Shown here: positions 34,934 through 46,830 of the stretch, piece by piece
Position numbering within the stretch: the stretch's first letter is position 1
Layout of the letters: every line of letters starts with the position of its first letter
The notes under the pieces: model-generated
Told to the model about the DNA's origin: nothing
The model's database searches: none
The model's input: only the letters and a program-made list of their open reading frames with translations
Assembly: GCA_022496805.1 (NCBI GenBank)
Contig: CM040088.1
Coordinates: 25,899,501-25,963,500 of the forward strand
Length of the DNA: 64,000 nucleotides
Direction of reading: 5' to 3'
Source of the DNA: Pohlia nutans
Lineage: Eukaryota; Streptophyta; Bryopsida; Bryales; Mniaceae
Made by a program: the position numbers and the translations under genes

Positions 34934-36273
34934 CCCCTAGAGGTCCAACCATGTATTTTTTGGATAATGTACAGTACACAAGCAAACTGCGTTTCTTCAT
35001 TTGTCATCTGTCATGCACTTTTTGCAGTGTGGAGTTTTTACTAAATATTTTATGGGAAGTTAGCTTTATGCATATGTGAACTGATTAGAAATGGGATGAT
35101 TTGTGATAATTTTATTCCTCATTTCATGTTGAAATGAGTCACCAAAAATTTCTAAGATCTTAGTTCAAAAGTGCTCTTGAAAAATCAACTCATAAAATTA
35201 AGCAACCAAAAAATCTCCAAAAACCACTACACTTAGAGTATTATATTTCAACCCATCACAACAAATTTCATTTTCAGATTGTCAATATCTCATTTGTAAT
35301 CAAAATTACAAAAGAATTTCAAATTTAAACCCTTTGAGGTCCAGGTGATGCATCGATTTCAAAGATGTGTTATAAAATGTTTGATGAATCACGAAAATGG
35401 AATTGATATACAAAAAGAAAATGTGTACGGTTGGAAATTCAATTTAAAATCTAAAATTAAAAAAAATTAATTAAAATTTGTTGTAATGAATTTGAAATAA
35501 TATGCACTATGGCATGGTATAATTTCCATTATTTGATTCTACTTATTTTGAAATATCCCCGGGATGCACTCCTTAAGTTTTTGTTGGCAACATGCAATCA
35601 AAAGTAGGATGTTTTAATTCATTTAAGAGAAATTTTGAATTTTTTTTAATGTAAAATAACATAATCTAAATGTAAAAATTTCTGTCATAAATAACATAAG
35701 GTGCTTAAAAAACAATATAAAAGAATATTCATAGAATATACCACATATTCTTTTATATTATAGAATATTTGCATTACTTCGTAGCCCCCTCTAAAATACC
35801 CTTTGAACGCACATGATCTACCAATATAACATATAGTGCATCCTTGGGAAAAATCATTTTTAAGATCTCACTTTTTGAACTAAGAATGAAACTTGACATA
35901 AACCACTTGTTTGACTTATAAAAAAATCACAATATCTTATTTTGAAGATCCATACTGTACAAATGGTAGTCAATTAGCACAAGAACCAAGAGAAATTTGG
36001 ATGGATGAAAAACACCATTGTATGTGGTGAAAGGACACAGTTGAAATCATCCAATGTTCACTATGTGGACGTAGGTGCGTCAAAGGGTTAAGTATCAAAT
36101 TTTATACAAAATATTAGTGATAGCAATCGTAGATCTAACCATATAGATAGAATCTAAAATTCATATTGTATAACTTTTATTCATACATCAAGTTCAAAAT
36201 ATTCCTCCTAGTTGCATTTCATAATGTGTCTTTCCAATTCTCCAAATGTGGAGAGGGGTGAGGACGTTAGGGG
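34934..36273 (-). mobile_element. TTAA piggyBac-like element, family A copy 2, with nested J, 1340 bp
   Basis: TTAA at 34930-34933 and 36274-36277; starts CCCCTAGAGGTCCAACC. Opposite orientation to copies 1 and 4, same as copy 3 (40510-41071). Shared text: GTGCTCTTGAAAAA and CTCATAAAATTAAGCAAC. It is longer because of the J element at 35329-36087. Confidence 0.8.
35329..36087 (+). mobile_element. family J TTAA element nested in family A copy 2, 759 bp
   Basis: Left end ACCCTTTGAGGTCCAGG after TTAA (35325-35328); right end inverted CCCTTTGACGCACC before TTAA (36088-36091). CCCTTTGA next to TTAA resembles ends of known piggyBac transposons in other kingdoms. No ORF. Confidence 0.78.
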
Positions 36274-36277
36274 TTAA

Positions 36278-36614
36278 TCACTCATTAAATGGGAGGTTAA
36301 GCTCCTTTACAAAATGTGCATAACTCAAGCATAAAAATTTAAAATCACAAAATTCTATTTGGTTACTTGATTACATGATTGTGAAAGTTTTCTTAGTTGA
36401 ACATCACTCAAAATAAGTTAGTCTACTATGCACAATTGAGCCTCGGAAGTCCAATCACACACATTTTCTTATCGTTCTACTCATGCACATTCTTCACAAC
36501 CATACTGATTTTTTTCCATACCTCTTTTGATGAAACCAAAAGCCAACATAATACATAGCACCTTTATATTTGGAGTTTGATCTCATTGTTGTTGGTTATA
36601 GGTGAACCTGTATA
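36278..36614. other. spacer, no feature recognised
   Basis: AT-rich; nothing identifiable. Confidence 0.4.
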
Positions 36615-36618
36615 TTAA

Positions 36619-37381
36619 CCGCTAAACACCCGAGGGAGGTCCCCCACCCAAAATTGCCTCATTTTAATCATTTTTGTTGATGATCTCTAAATGCATTTCA
36701 AAACCCTTTTTTCACATTCCAACTATAGGAATCTTGTACTCCTAGGCCTTGTAAACCATCCTTCAAAATTTCAAAACATTTGATTGTACGGATATCAATA
36801 TAATAGCAAATGAAGTTGAGATTTTGAAATTTCAAGCCCTGAAAAATCTGGGCAGCCTTGCTTTGATGGGCTCCCAAACCTAAAAAAAAGTTGAAATGAT
36901 GTGCCATTTCTCAAGATGAGGTAGTTAACAAGATGTATGACTCAATCTAACAAGATGTTCAATTGATTAACATTTTTCAAAGACCTTGTAATGGGTAGAG
37001 GTATAAAGGGAAACATGAGATTTTGGCTAAATTAGATTATCTCTTCAACTCTCTTCCAATTGGATGAGCATGTAACTCATGGCATGCAACCTATGTGGGC
37101 TAGAGTCAACTTTCTTTGAGGTGCCCAATGAATGTCATTAGCTTAGATTTTTGGCAAGCCTATTTGAAGTGTTGAAACTGCCTTTGAACATTGAGGTGTT
37201 TCACTTTGAAAAATTCCCCTAAGTGGAGTTTTGATCAAATAGATATAATTCCAATTGCATTGGAAAGAAGACTTGTTTACCTATGACATCATATTTTTAT
37301 TTTGAAAAAAAGTATTTTTTAGGCTTGGGCAACTCGGGAAAATGGACAAAGATCAAAAAATAGTCCTTGGGAGCTTAGGGG
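36619..37381. mobile_element. TTAA-flanked element, family K (B-related), 763 bp
   Basis: Starts CGCTAAACACCCGAGGGAGG after TTAA (36615-36618) and ends GCTTAGGGG before TTAA (37382-37385). The right part resembles family B (AAATTCCCCTAAGTGGAG, GGGCAACTCGGGAAAATGG). No transposase. Confidence 0.7.
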
Positions 37382-37385
37382 TTAA

Positions 37386-37866
37386 TTATGGGTTTCAAAG
37401 AAATTTTCACCTAAACCTATTTTAATAAACTTAATTTTAAGAAGAAAATTCCAAAAAATTTACCATCCACAATATCTTTGATTATTTGATTCTTTGATTC
37501 TCTATTAAAAAAGAAATCTCATCAGTGAAACTTCAACATTTTCCATGCTAAAACCTTATTTTATCGGTCATGGGTACTTCTACATTAGAGCCACTCCCCA
37601 TAGTACCCGGCCTCGTTCTACCTCAGATAGACAATCGGTTCGCCATTCAATCTCCTCTCAATCTCCTCTAATATGAATGACAGCTAGTCTGTGAAAGACA
37701 TTGGCTTTGGTTTGAGGAAGTGCCAAGTCCATCCAATTGCTGAAGCACCGGCCCTCTAATGAAAAGCAGGAACTAAAATTAATTTATTCATTCTGTAGAG
37801 AGCAGGTGTGGGTCTCTCATGGGGGCCGTCCTTACTTTATGCATAGATGGTAGCACAATCCCAACT
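37386..37866. other. intergenic, no gene recognised
   Basis: Mixed repeats; nothing with a clear boundary until the inverted-repeat element at 37867. Confidence 0.4.
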
Positions 37867-38111
37867 CTAAATCCCCCACTTGACGTAAATGCAAGCACTA
37901 TTCACCCATGGGCCCTATTTGAGCACACTAGGGTCTTTTTTTGGCAGATTGTTTTGCAAATTTGGAGCTTATGGCTACAAATTAGTTTAGGGGTACTCTC
38001 TTGGGAATTTTAAACACTTGGAAGAGGGGGTTATTTTTTAAGGTGGGCCCCAACATACACAAAATAGGGGCAAGTTTTGTCTTCTTGCATTAACGTCAAG
38101 GGGGGGATTTA
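37867..38111. mobile_element. short inverted-repeat element (MITE), ~245 bp
   Basis: Imperfect ends AAATCCCCCACTTGACGT and, inverted, AAATCCCCCCCTTGACGTTA, each leading into ATGCAAG. A related segment in reverse lies at 57480-57545 (ATGCAAGCACTATTCACCC shared). Target duplication not clear. Confidence 0.55.
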
Positions 38112-38119
38112 TTGTCTTT

Positions 38120-38250
38120 GCCCCGCCATGGGAGAGACTACAGAAACGCTTCGTTTTCAATGAGTTACATGACAATGAACAATACAAACAAGGTATAAAT
38201 CTAGAGTAAATACTAAAGCAGAGACTACGCGATTAACCGCTTGTTAGAGT
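38120..38250 (+). repeat. dispersed repeat also at 60000-60123
   Basis: Both copies carry GAGAGACTAC, AAACGCTTCGTTTTCAA, AAATCTAG(A/G)GTAAATA and GCAGAGACTA(C/T)GCGA in the same order. Type unknown. Confidence 0.7.
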
Positions 38251-38354
38251 GCAGGGAAGCACAACATCAAAAAAGTTGGGCCAAACTATTTTGGTGCTAT
38301 TTTGACACCAAAGGCTGCGTACATGTCATTTTAGTGTCATTTTATCCATACTAG

Positions 38355-39083
38355 CCCCTAAACGCCGCCGAGACCAAAAAATGGCTTATGAATGAAGTCG
38401 ACTGTTCAATTCCAACTGCTGCGTGGATGATTTCCATCCAATTCTTTATGTGAAGGGCTTTGCTTGGTGATGCCACCCCTTCAAATTAAATTCAAATCAT
38501 TCAAGCTATTTTTAGATTTTACATGGGGTCCAACTACAAAAAGAGTCGTAAAAACAGTTCACCGTGTAGTGTATTTTGAATTTTTTTGCTTGTTCTTCTT
38601 AAACTAAATTTAGGCCATGAAAATGAGTTCCATTGCATTTGAGCTTAACTAAAAGAATGAAGCTTGCCAAGTCTAGTTTCTACTCCACTTTGAAAAATTG
38701 GAAAAATTTGAAAATTGAGTGTTTTATTGTAGTTACAAGTTCGGTAGGTAGCACCAAGGTGTAGCAAAAATTTCTAAATTTAGATACACGGACGATTTTC
38801 ATTAACTAAACTTTTCTTCATTGTAATTTACACCTTAGGTAAAAAAAAAATCGGAATTTTCTAGTACATTTTGTAATTGATATAGATTTTCTTTACAATG
38901 ACTTCATAAAACCATAGTAATTTCAAATTTTCACCAAAATTTATGAAAAATTCATGATTTGTAGTAGACATGTGACTTCATCTACTAAAAATATAAATTT
39001 GAATTCTGGTATTATTTTTAGTAGCAAAATTGAGTGTGATAGATAAAACATGATTCCATGGTCATAGGCCCAACCTTTAGGGG
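38355..39083 (+). mobile_element. family G piggyBac-like element flanked by CTAG, 729 bp
   Basis: Ends CCCCTAAACGCCGCCGAG and inverted CCCCTAAAGGTTGGGCC. The flank on each side is CTAG (38351-38354, 39084-39087) instead of TTAA. The right half matches the element starting at 17581. Two identical CTAG tetramers are best read as a 4-bp target duplication at a non-canonical site. Confidence 0.8.
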
Positions 39084-39087
39084 CTAG

Positions 39088-40505
39088 GTTGGTACGGAGG
39101 TCGGCACCAAATTATCTTAATTGCATTTCAATGCACCATCATGGTACCATGTTCACATGCCTTGAAGTTACTGATGAGAAGGTGGCTGGTGAGCAGCATT
39201 TGTATCGTCATCGATATTTGTCAGGGTTCTGCACTCTGTTTTCAGGGGCCTATAACCGCTTGACATCACTGTTGTTGTAGATGGATTTACTGTTTGGTGA
39301 ATGAAGCACTTGCGTCAGTCGTTTCTGGCCGTCCACTTGACTTGGTCGGCAACCCAAGAAACGAGTCTTCCGCATCCTTTGCAGCCTTTGTTTTCACAAC
39401 TGGGTAGAGTGAGCAATTTAGAGCGATGACATTCGCAACCACATGCATGGGGAATATCGTTCTTACCACGTTGCCCTAATGCGGTCGAACAAGATTTCAT
39501 GCACGCCTCTCTTTCGCTGCCCATGGCCCATTCACACCAGTCACTCAACGCGAGTGCGGCAGAGAATCTGTGTTCGTCAAGTAAGTTTTTGGTAAATATA
39601 GTGTGCTCCTATAAGTTTATTTTTTTAACTTGACACATGCAAGAAGCCGCTCCAACGCATTTTGGGTGCTGCAAGAAATTTGCGCTCCACCAATGCACTT
39701 GCGTTGATAAAAATTAGGAAGAGACAATGCTTTGACACGGCAAAAAATAGTATATTATTTTTGAAATTTACCTTGTAGCATTCCGGGAATGCAACGCAAG
39801 TGCTGGAGCTTCTTGGTGTGAATGGGCCATCATTATAGTAGTTTCGACTGACTCAAGTTCAGTTTACAGACCGGTCCAGCTGTGAATTGAGTACATGGAT
39901 GCAGCATTCTTGAATTTGAGTAACTATGCATGAGTCTAGATAATCAGTTGAGACCCGAAAGCGTAAGCCTCTTAGAAAATTTCAGCCCAAAAGAAGGCCC
40001 CTTTCTTGCATGTGAAATGTGCATATAGAGGAAATATCAATCAGAACTGACAGTCAGAAACATGTTAGGTGAGCAGTCAGCTCATGTGCCCCGTCGGATT
40101 CATACTAAAAAAAATATTAAAAAATAAAATTTCAAAATTTTAAATTAAAATTTTGAAAAAAAATCTATTTTCTTGTTCTCCCGTAATTGCGCATCTGCCG
40201 AATCTGAAAGGGCCCTTCATAGGACTCAAACTTCCTGTAATGCGATTTGTTTCTTTCTAAAACTTGTCAAACTTGTTTTTGCACCAGCCTCCGGCGTACA
40301 TGTGAATGTTCAGGTCGATGATAATTCTAGTGCTCGGTACCACAAAAGTGAGATGCTCAAATTGGAAAATGACTTGTGCTTATAAAAACATCAAAAAAGT
40401 GAAGTGATCTTCGATTAGTTCTTCTTTTCTTTTTTGCATATACTTATGTTCCTAACATTCATAGGTATTGTGGGAATGTGTTTTTATCTCAAGAACCATA
40501 CAATC
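39088..40505. other. intergenic with one inverted-repeat element
   Basis: 39522-39832 carries ends ATGGCCCATTCACACCA and an inverted copy, probably a MITE. No gene recognised elsewhere. Confidence 0.45.
39522..39832. mobile_element. probable MITE with GGCCCATTCACACCA ends
   Basis: Inverted ends of about 17 bp are visible; the element is ~310 bp with a GCGCTCCA/ACGCAAGTGC-rich interior. I could not settle a target duplication, so the superfamily is open. Confidence 0.55.
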
Positions 40506-40509
40506 TTAA

Positions 40510-41071
40510 CCCTTAAACGTCCTCCCGTCCAGGAAGTAGACGATGTACAGAAACGAAGTTGTTTTTCTCATCCGTCATTGACTTTTAGCAGAGTGGATTT
40601 TTAACTAAAGGTTTTCTGGGAAGTTAACTGCATGCATGTGTGATCCAATTAGAAAGGGGATGATTTGTGAAATTTTCATGCCTCATTTCATGTTGTAGTG
40701 ATTCACCAAAGATTTTAGTCTAAATGTGCTCTTGAAAAAATAAACTCATAAAATTAAGCAACTGAAAAATCTCCAAAAATCACTACGCTTAGAGTATTAC
40801 ATTTCAACCCATCACAACAAATTTCATTCACAAATTTTCAATATTTTATTTGTAATCAAATTAAAAAAGAATTTTGAATTTTCAAATTTTATAGAAAAAT
40901 ATTGGAGATAGCAATCGCAGATCTCAGTATCTAACCATATGGATAGAATCTCAAATTCATAATGTACAACTTTTATTCATACATCAAGTTCAAAATATCC
41001 CTCTTGGTTGCATTTAATAATGCATCTTTGTAAAGCTGCCCAATCTAGAGAAGGGTGAGGACGTTTAGAGG
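40510..41071 (-). mobile_element. TTAA piggyBac-like element, family A copy 3, 562 bp
   Basis: Ends CCCTTAAACGTCCTCCCG and inverted CCTCTAAACGTCCTCACC; TTAA at 40506-40509 and 41072-41075. Same orientation as copy 2, uninterrupted. No ORF. Confidence 0.85.
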
Positions 41072-41075
41072 TTAA

Positions 41076-42457
41076 GAGTTTTCATAGCATCGAAGTTAAT
41101 TTATAGTAAATTGTACGTTTTTTGTTTTTCACTAAAATGGGAGCGGATTCACATCGTAATGGTCTGATTAGTATTCACTATCCTCCTTAATGATGAGGGA
41201 TAGTACTACGTGATGCTCTCCTCAAGTTTTTGTTACCCAATTTTAAAAAACCACGGTTTGAACAGTTAAAAACATTAATTTTTCAAACCCGCATCAAGGT
41301 ACGTTTTTTTAATGATTTTATAAATTTATTTTTTGAAGTTTTCATGAACTTGGATTATAAAGGGGTAGTTTTCATGAACTTTAGATTATAAAGGTGTATC
41401 ATTTCGGTGACCAAAGGAGCATGCTTGCAATGCACAGTTTGCACTTTTGTCAAAATCACTCTTTTTCAAAACATATTAAAACTCATTGGTGATGTTTTGT
41501 ACTATTTTTTTTGACAAATGATGAGATTGATGTATATAAAATCTAATGATATTTCTTTTTTTAGTTTAAAGGCTTTATACTAAAAATTATGAATTTTGAA
41601 AGTCCCTTTTAAACAAAAAACATCATGAACATAGGGATATATTTTACGGTATGGATATTACTTACTTTTCATAGTCCTATTAGTTTTTTTCCATTCAATA
41701 ATCTTATATCGAGCATGAAAGGTCAAAAAAGGGTCAAAAACTCCAAATGTGACTACAAAAAGAGGAACATTGTGGTGTGCAACTATCCAAAGTACACCAC
41801 ATAAATAAATTAAGATCTTTGATAGTTTGAATTTTGACATTTATACTAGAATTTTTACTTTAAAAGGCTAAATTCTGAATTCATTTTTAAGGATTTGAGT
41901 AGGTTAAACATCTTTTTTACAAGCTAAAAAAGTGATCCTTACAATGGTGAGTTTCACACTTGTCACTTCAATTGAATTCTCTACCCCATGGTTACAATTT
42001 TTAGTTTAATAAGCTTTTTTGAACTGACAAGTGTAAAACTCACTAATAGTCACCTAAGAGATGATGAGCAACATGTGCACAATGAGCAAGGTGCCATTAC
42101 CTAAATGGGAGTCTAGCTCACACCCACTTCCAAACATTCTATAGCAGTTCTAGAACTTCACTCTTTGTTGCAGTGATGAAGATACTCCCTATCACCCATA
42201 ACCCTATACATAAAAGTTATCTCCTCCTTCAAATCTATATATAAATTAAGACGGACAAATTAAATAAGAATAAAAAGGACTTTTGTCGCTGTTGTACAAG
42301 GCTTCCATGGAATGTATGATTCACTCTTGAAAGCATTCACTGCAAAATGAAAGGTTCCCACTTCTGCTTCATGCAACAATTACTTGCAGCATTGGCCATC
42401 AACAATTTATTGCGGTCTAAAACGGTCCCTCATCGAAAACTCGCAACAAACAACACC
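41076..42457. other. intergenic 3' of the haloperoxidase-like gene
   Basis: Contains a two-copy ~31-bp tandem repeat (41336-41400, AGTTTTCATGAACTT) and a small foldback at 41946-42047 (GAGTTTCACACTTGTCA inverted at the other end). No gene recognised. Confidence 0.45.
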
Positions 42458-42650
42458 AAATCAACACATCTTTGAGTCACACATGATACGCATTATTAAT
42501 AAAAGAGAAAAAACATACACAAATCAACACATCTTTGAGTTGCACGTGCATGATACGCATTATTCTGAGAGAAAATATATACACAAATCAACACATCTTT
42601 GAGTCACACATGATACGCATTATTATTAAAAGAGAAAAAAACACATACAC
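42458..42650 (+). repeat. 63-bp minisatellite, three copies
   Basis: Units start at 42458, 42521 and 42584, each with AAATCAACACATCTTTGAGT and ATGATACGCATTATT. It lies 110-310 bp downstream of the haloperoxidase-like stop codon, so it could be in the 3' UTR. Confidence 0.85.
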
Positions 42651-42765
42651 AGAAATTGTGAAATGAGAAGCGCATCCTGGAAGATTTCAAACAGATCCCA
42701 AACCAAAACCCAAATTAACATGCACTACGTGCTTAATACAGTTAAGGTTCTCCTGGACCGATCGA

Positions 42766-45700
42766 TTAACTAGTGACATCCAGAGTGATAGGACTGAACT
42801 CGCCGGACTTGTTGGGGACCTTGGCCATGATATTGAGAAACGCGAGGTCCGGCAACGTCCCGGACGGCGTGATCTGGGCCCAATGCTTCTCCACGTACTC
42901 CGCCACCGTGGTGCCCACGATGAGGCCGTCGTTCACAGCGTCCTGGAAATGCGCCCCCGCGTACATCCGCGACAGCTGCGCCTCCTTGATGAACGCCTCC
43001 AGCGACGCATAGCTCCGGTCCGGAATGGGATCGCCTTCGAACCCCGGGCAATCAAACGTCCCGCCCCCCGGAATCGAGAACGACACCTGCATCATCGATC
43101 ATTGAATAAAGCCAGTTTTCTTTCTGTTACTAGGCAGGCAGGCAAAGATTTACAAGAGCAATTTAACTTGAATCTAGATCAGATCGCTGTCTCTTGAAAC
43201 AACATTTCAAAATTAAAAACTCAATGTTCAGTGGATGGGATGTCGTCGTTATTTCCACCTGGAAACGTTTCTCATTTTTTATCCACAGCGAGGTTTGCAT
43301 CATACAATGTTCTCGGCTTTCATTTGAATGTCGTTGTTTTCCTACGTTACATCTGCAAGGTTGTAAGGTATGTGCACCCAAAAATCCAAAACCCCCTTTT
43401 GATCATAACCTTCTGTGTAGCACTAATTAGTTCTACTCTCTAAATTAATTTTTTATCCTTGATAATTCTTTAATTTATTCCAAGCAATAACATCGCTAGC
43501 AGAAAGGGTAGTCTTTGGATACCAAAGAATAGCGTCAATAGTGGCATTAGCTTGATGTCAATATGGACCTTGGGTATCAGGTTAAAGTTGACACCATTTT
43601 TTCGTGCCCAAAAATCATACACCTTTCTACTAATAGTGTATAGTGCTTTTGTTCTCACATTTGAAAGCAATTAGTTTTCTACATGGGAGTGGCATGTGCA
43701 TACTCTCTAGAGCACTAGCTAAAATGTAAGACTTCCTTTTTTTTCTACCGTGGAAAATTGTGAACTCTTAAACTGATACAGAATGTCATGATAGCAATTG
43801 ATCATGTTTGTTAATATTATTATTATTAATCTTGTTAACAATGAAAGAGGATTCTAACGCACTTTACCCTGCATCGTTGAAATGACACGTACCGAACGTG
43901 AAGATTTTAAGAAAGGTTAAATCATTCTAGGTAAAAGTGTACGTACAGTCACATCCAAATTAACTTGCCAGTAACTTAATGAATAAAATAGTTGTCTTAC
44001 CTTCTTGCCCTTGCCGAAGAACGTCTGCAGTGGGCGCGCGGACTAGAACTAGAGCTAGACTGGCCATGAACGTATTAGTATTTTTGTGTTGAATCTTACT
44101 AACAAATGAAAGAGGATTCTAACGCACTTAATTTACTATGCATTATTTTGACACCGAATGTGAAGATTTTAAGAAACAGTTAAGGTTTCATTCTAGGTAA
44201 AAGTGTACAGTCACATCCTTAACTTGCGAGTAACTTAATGAATAAAATTGTTGTCAGTGTTACCTTCTTGCCCTTGCCGAAGAACGTCTGCAGTGAACGT
44301 CTGCAGTTCTGAAAGAGGATTCTAGTGCACTTTACCATGCATTATTTTGACACCGAATGACACCTAATGTGAAGATTTTAAGAAAAGTTAAAAGTAATGT
44401 GTAACATCCAGGTTAACTTGCCAGTTACAACTTACTCCGTAACGAATAAAATTGTTGTCAGTGTTAATTACCTTCTTGCCCTTGCCGAAGAACGTCTGCA
44501 GTGGGACGGCGCCAGCGGAAACGAACGTGACGGTGCCGGACGGCCACTCGGGCTCCAACGGCGTGGGCAGGAACGGGGTCCAGTTGGGGATGGGCGCGTG
44601 ATGGGAGTCACCAGACTGATAAGCTTGGCTCGGGCGCCAGAACCAGAACCCGTATTTCAGCGTGGCCTGCGCGATCCCGGCGTCGTACTGCGCCACGCTG
44701 ATCTTCGCCAGCAGCTCCACGGAATCGTAAAGGCTCGTCCCAGCAGGCAGCGCGGACTGCGCCGCGGCGTTCGCTTGCTGCTCGAAGTGGCACTTGTTGT
44801 TGTTAATTCTTGGGCACGCGATCAGGTTCGCCGTCAGGTTCATCTCCGCGGTCCGTCCCGGCCAGTCGATACGCCCAATGTCCTGTTAAAGCAAATGCAC
44901 TCTTTGTGTCATAAGGGCTGACATCATACCGTATGAGGTAGCTTAGTGAGTCATCTACTTCCTATCTTATAGCAATAAGAAGCATGACGAGTGATTCATC
45001 TGCTTACTATTCTCACAGGAAGCATTACGAGTGAGTCATGGCTACTTACTATCAGATACAATTAAAAGCATGACTAGTGAGTCCACTTACTCTCACAGGC
45101 AACATGACGTGTGGAAGTTTGCGAAAGGTTTCCTTGTAATTTATAGCAAGAAGTCCGTGTCTGGTCTTATGATGAGCATGTATTTAATGAGCCCAATGGC
45201 TCTTGATTAACAAGTGATTACAATTCCCTACATGTGATGTTTCAACACTAGAGATTGAGAACCTTGGGAGAGAAACGTGGAGCCAATTGTGGCCATTCTC
45301 CATGAAGGTGTGACTTCCCTTGACATTGTGTGAAGAATGAGAATGGACACGGCTTCTCAATCTTCACAGTTTCTCAATGTTCACGCCCATTCTTCACCTC
45401 CGGAGAAGAAGAATGAAACTTATGAATCATCAGAAAGAAAATGGGTCCTCCACAAATCAAGGAGAAAGTGCCAAGTACGCATTACGTACGCATTCTCTGG
45501 AGATTGAGAATGGGAAGACAGAGGTGTGACACCCCCTACTGTTACTTGCATGTGATGTTACTTGCATGAACATTACCTTCAGCCCGGTCCAATTGTCGTC
45601 CCACTGCTTGGACGGGATCACGGGCGGCTTCAGATTGGGGAAGTACGTCTTCACGAACTCCAGTGGGTGCGGGATCACGAACGGCCTCCACATCGTCATC

Positions 45701-46600
45701 ACGTGGAAGAAGAACGTGGCCGCGTCTTGGCCCGCCGGCGAGTGGTCGAAGAACCGGAACACACCCGTGGGCGCTGGAAACTTGGCCGCTTTCAGCGCGC
45801 GTTTCACTGCTCCTAGCGTGAACTCCGAGGAGGTCGTGCCGCGCTTCTGAATCATGCTGTACGCCACCGTCTCCCCGATCCGCTGCGCCAGAATTTGCTG
45901 CGGCAGCGTCACCTGCGCCTCGCGCAGCTGGGCGTCCAGCAGGGGACCAATCTGGAGGTCCAGCACCTGCACAAACACGTCCAGTCGAGATATATATATT
46001 GACAGTGCAGTTTCAGTCACATCTACTCGAAACAAACTCGACATAGATATATTGGTTTCGTTTCAGTCACATCTACTCGAACCAGTCCTAGTTTTCGAGC
46101 TTTGGGCACTCTGAAACAAGCCATAATTCGATGAACACGACCACACACGCACTCAAACCCCGGCCTTTAATGAGTTTAATCTGACCACCTGGGTCCCAGT
46201 TTTTAGTGTGCTATGTACAGGCGATGATATATACTGCGGGAAGTGTGCAGGATACGAGACTAGAATGTTGTTATTTCAGAAGTCATGAGTTAACAGAGAG
46301 GTATGAGTGTACCTGGCCGAATGAGAAGTAGTGGCCGAGGATTTTCCAACTGGCGTACGCCACCACGGCCTCCTCTTTGGTGCCGCCTCCGATGCCGCGA
46401 AGCGCCAGAAGGGCGTGCCATTGCGAGAGGTGGAGCTGCTGTTGGATGCCGGCAGTCAGCGGCGCCGCGAATTGGGTGCAGAGCAGGGTGTTGAGCAGGT
46501 CCGTCCACTGGAATGCCACATTGTCCACCGCGGCTGTCACTGGAGACGCCGGTATCAGCACCAGGAATGCTACGCATGTCATCAATTTCCCCATCGTCAT
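42766..46600 (-). CDS. vanadium-dependent haloperoxidase-like secreted protein, 469 aa, four exons
   Basis: Member of the vanadium haloperoxidase/PAP2 superfamily; active members use vanadate and H2O2 to oxidise halides. Minus-strand exons: 46600-46313, 45966-45577, 44882-44472 and 43086-42766, all GT-AG and phase 0. The N-terminus (MGKLMTCVAFLVLIPASPVTA) looks like a signal peptide, suggesting secretion. Vanadate-pocket residues: Lys302 and Arg309 (LKYGFWFWRP, correct 7-residue spacing), Ser-Gly of WPSG, Arg403 and the vanadate-ligand His409 (SRMYAGAH, correct spacing of 6). The acid-base His that follows PSG is Thr343 (PSGT), so normal halide oxidation may be lost or changed. Other family marks: WRPFVIPHPLEF, AQYDAGIAQATLKYG and GLIVGTTVAEYVEKHW. 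Exons are GC-rich, introns AT-rich. Intron 3 contains extra copies of the exon 3 end. The second Met (46594) could also start the protein. Confidence 0.88.
44001..44501 (-). repeat. tandem triplication of the exon 3/intron 3 boundary
   Basis: The last ~30 bp of exon 3 with its splice donor occur at 44472-44501 (true exon), 44264-44293 and 44001-44030, each followed on the minus strand by a GT donor and similar intron sequence (AATAAAAT(T/A)GTTGTC, GAAGATTTTAAGAAA). Spacing is 208 and 263 bp. Direct duplications with no transposon ends. Confidence 0.88.
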
Positions 46601-46830
46601 CGCCTCTCTATATATCTATCTTCCCAACTACGACTTCAACAAAAGCTCAATACCGGTACTCGGCATTCATACCTGCATTCATGGACCACAGCAGTACTAC
46701 CAATCTAGTGTGATCGACGATCCCATTTACATATATTCAACATACATGGAAGGCTCAGACAACGGGGAGTTGACGTTCTTATATACTGATATAAATCTAG
46801 CCAGCTGGGGTGAATGATCAGTTACTCGAT
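46601..46830 (-). promoter_or_regulatory. 5' UTR and possible core promoter of the haloperoxidase-like gene
   Basis: On the minus strand a TATATAAG lies at about 46787-46780, ~180 bp before the start codon, a suitable TATA box. Transcription would then begin near 46750. Position-based inference. Confidence 0.35.

Noticed and set aside
42384..42602. Small plus-strand frame with repeated NQHIFE-like units
   Set aside because: Translation of the 63-bp minisatellite.
42458..42650. Regularly spaced repeats resembling a CRISPR array
   Set aside because: Units are contiguous with no unique spacers, and the genome is eukaryotic.
44397..44921. 174-residue plus-strand frame
   Set aside because: Antisense shadow of haloperoxidase-like exon 3, open because of its GC-rich third positions.
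46290..46817. Several frames opposite or overlapping haloperoxidase-like exon 1
   Set aside because: Shadows of exon 1; the chosen frame has the signal peptide and joins exon 2 in phase.
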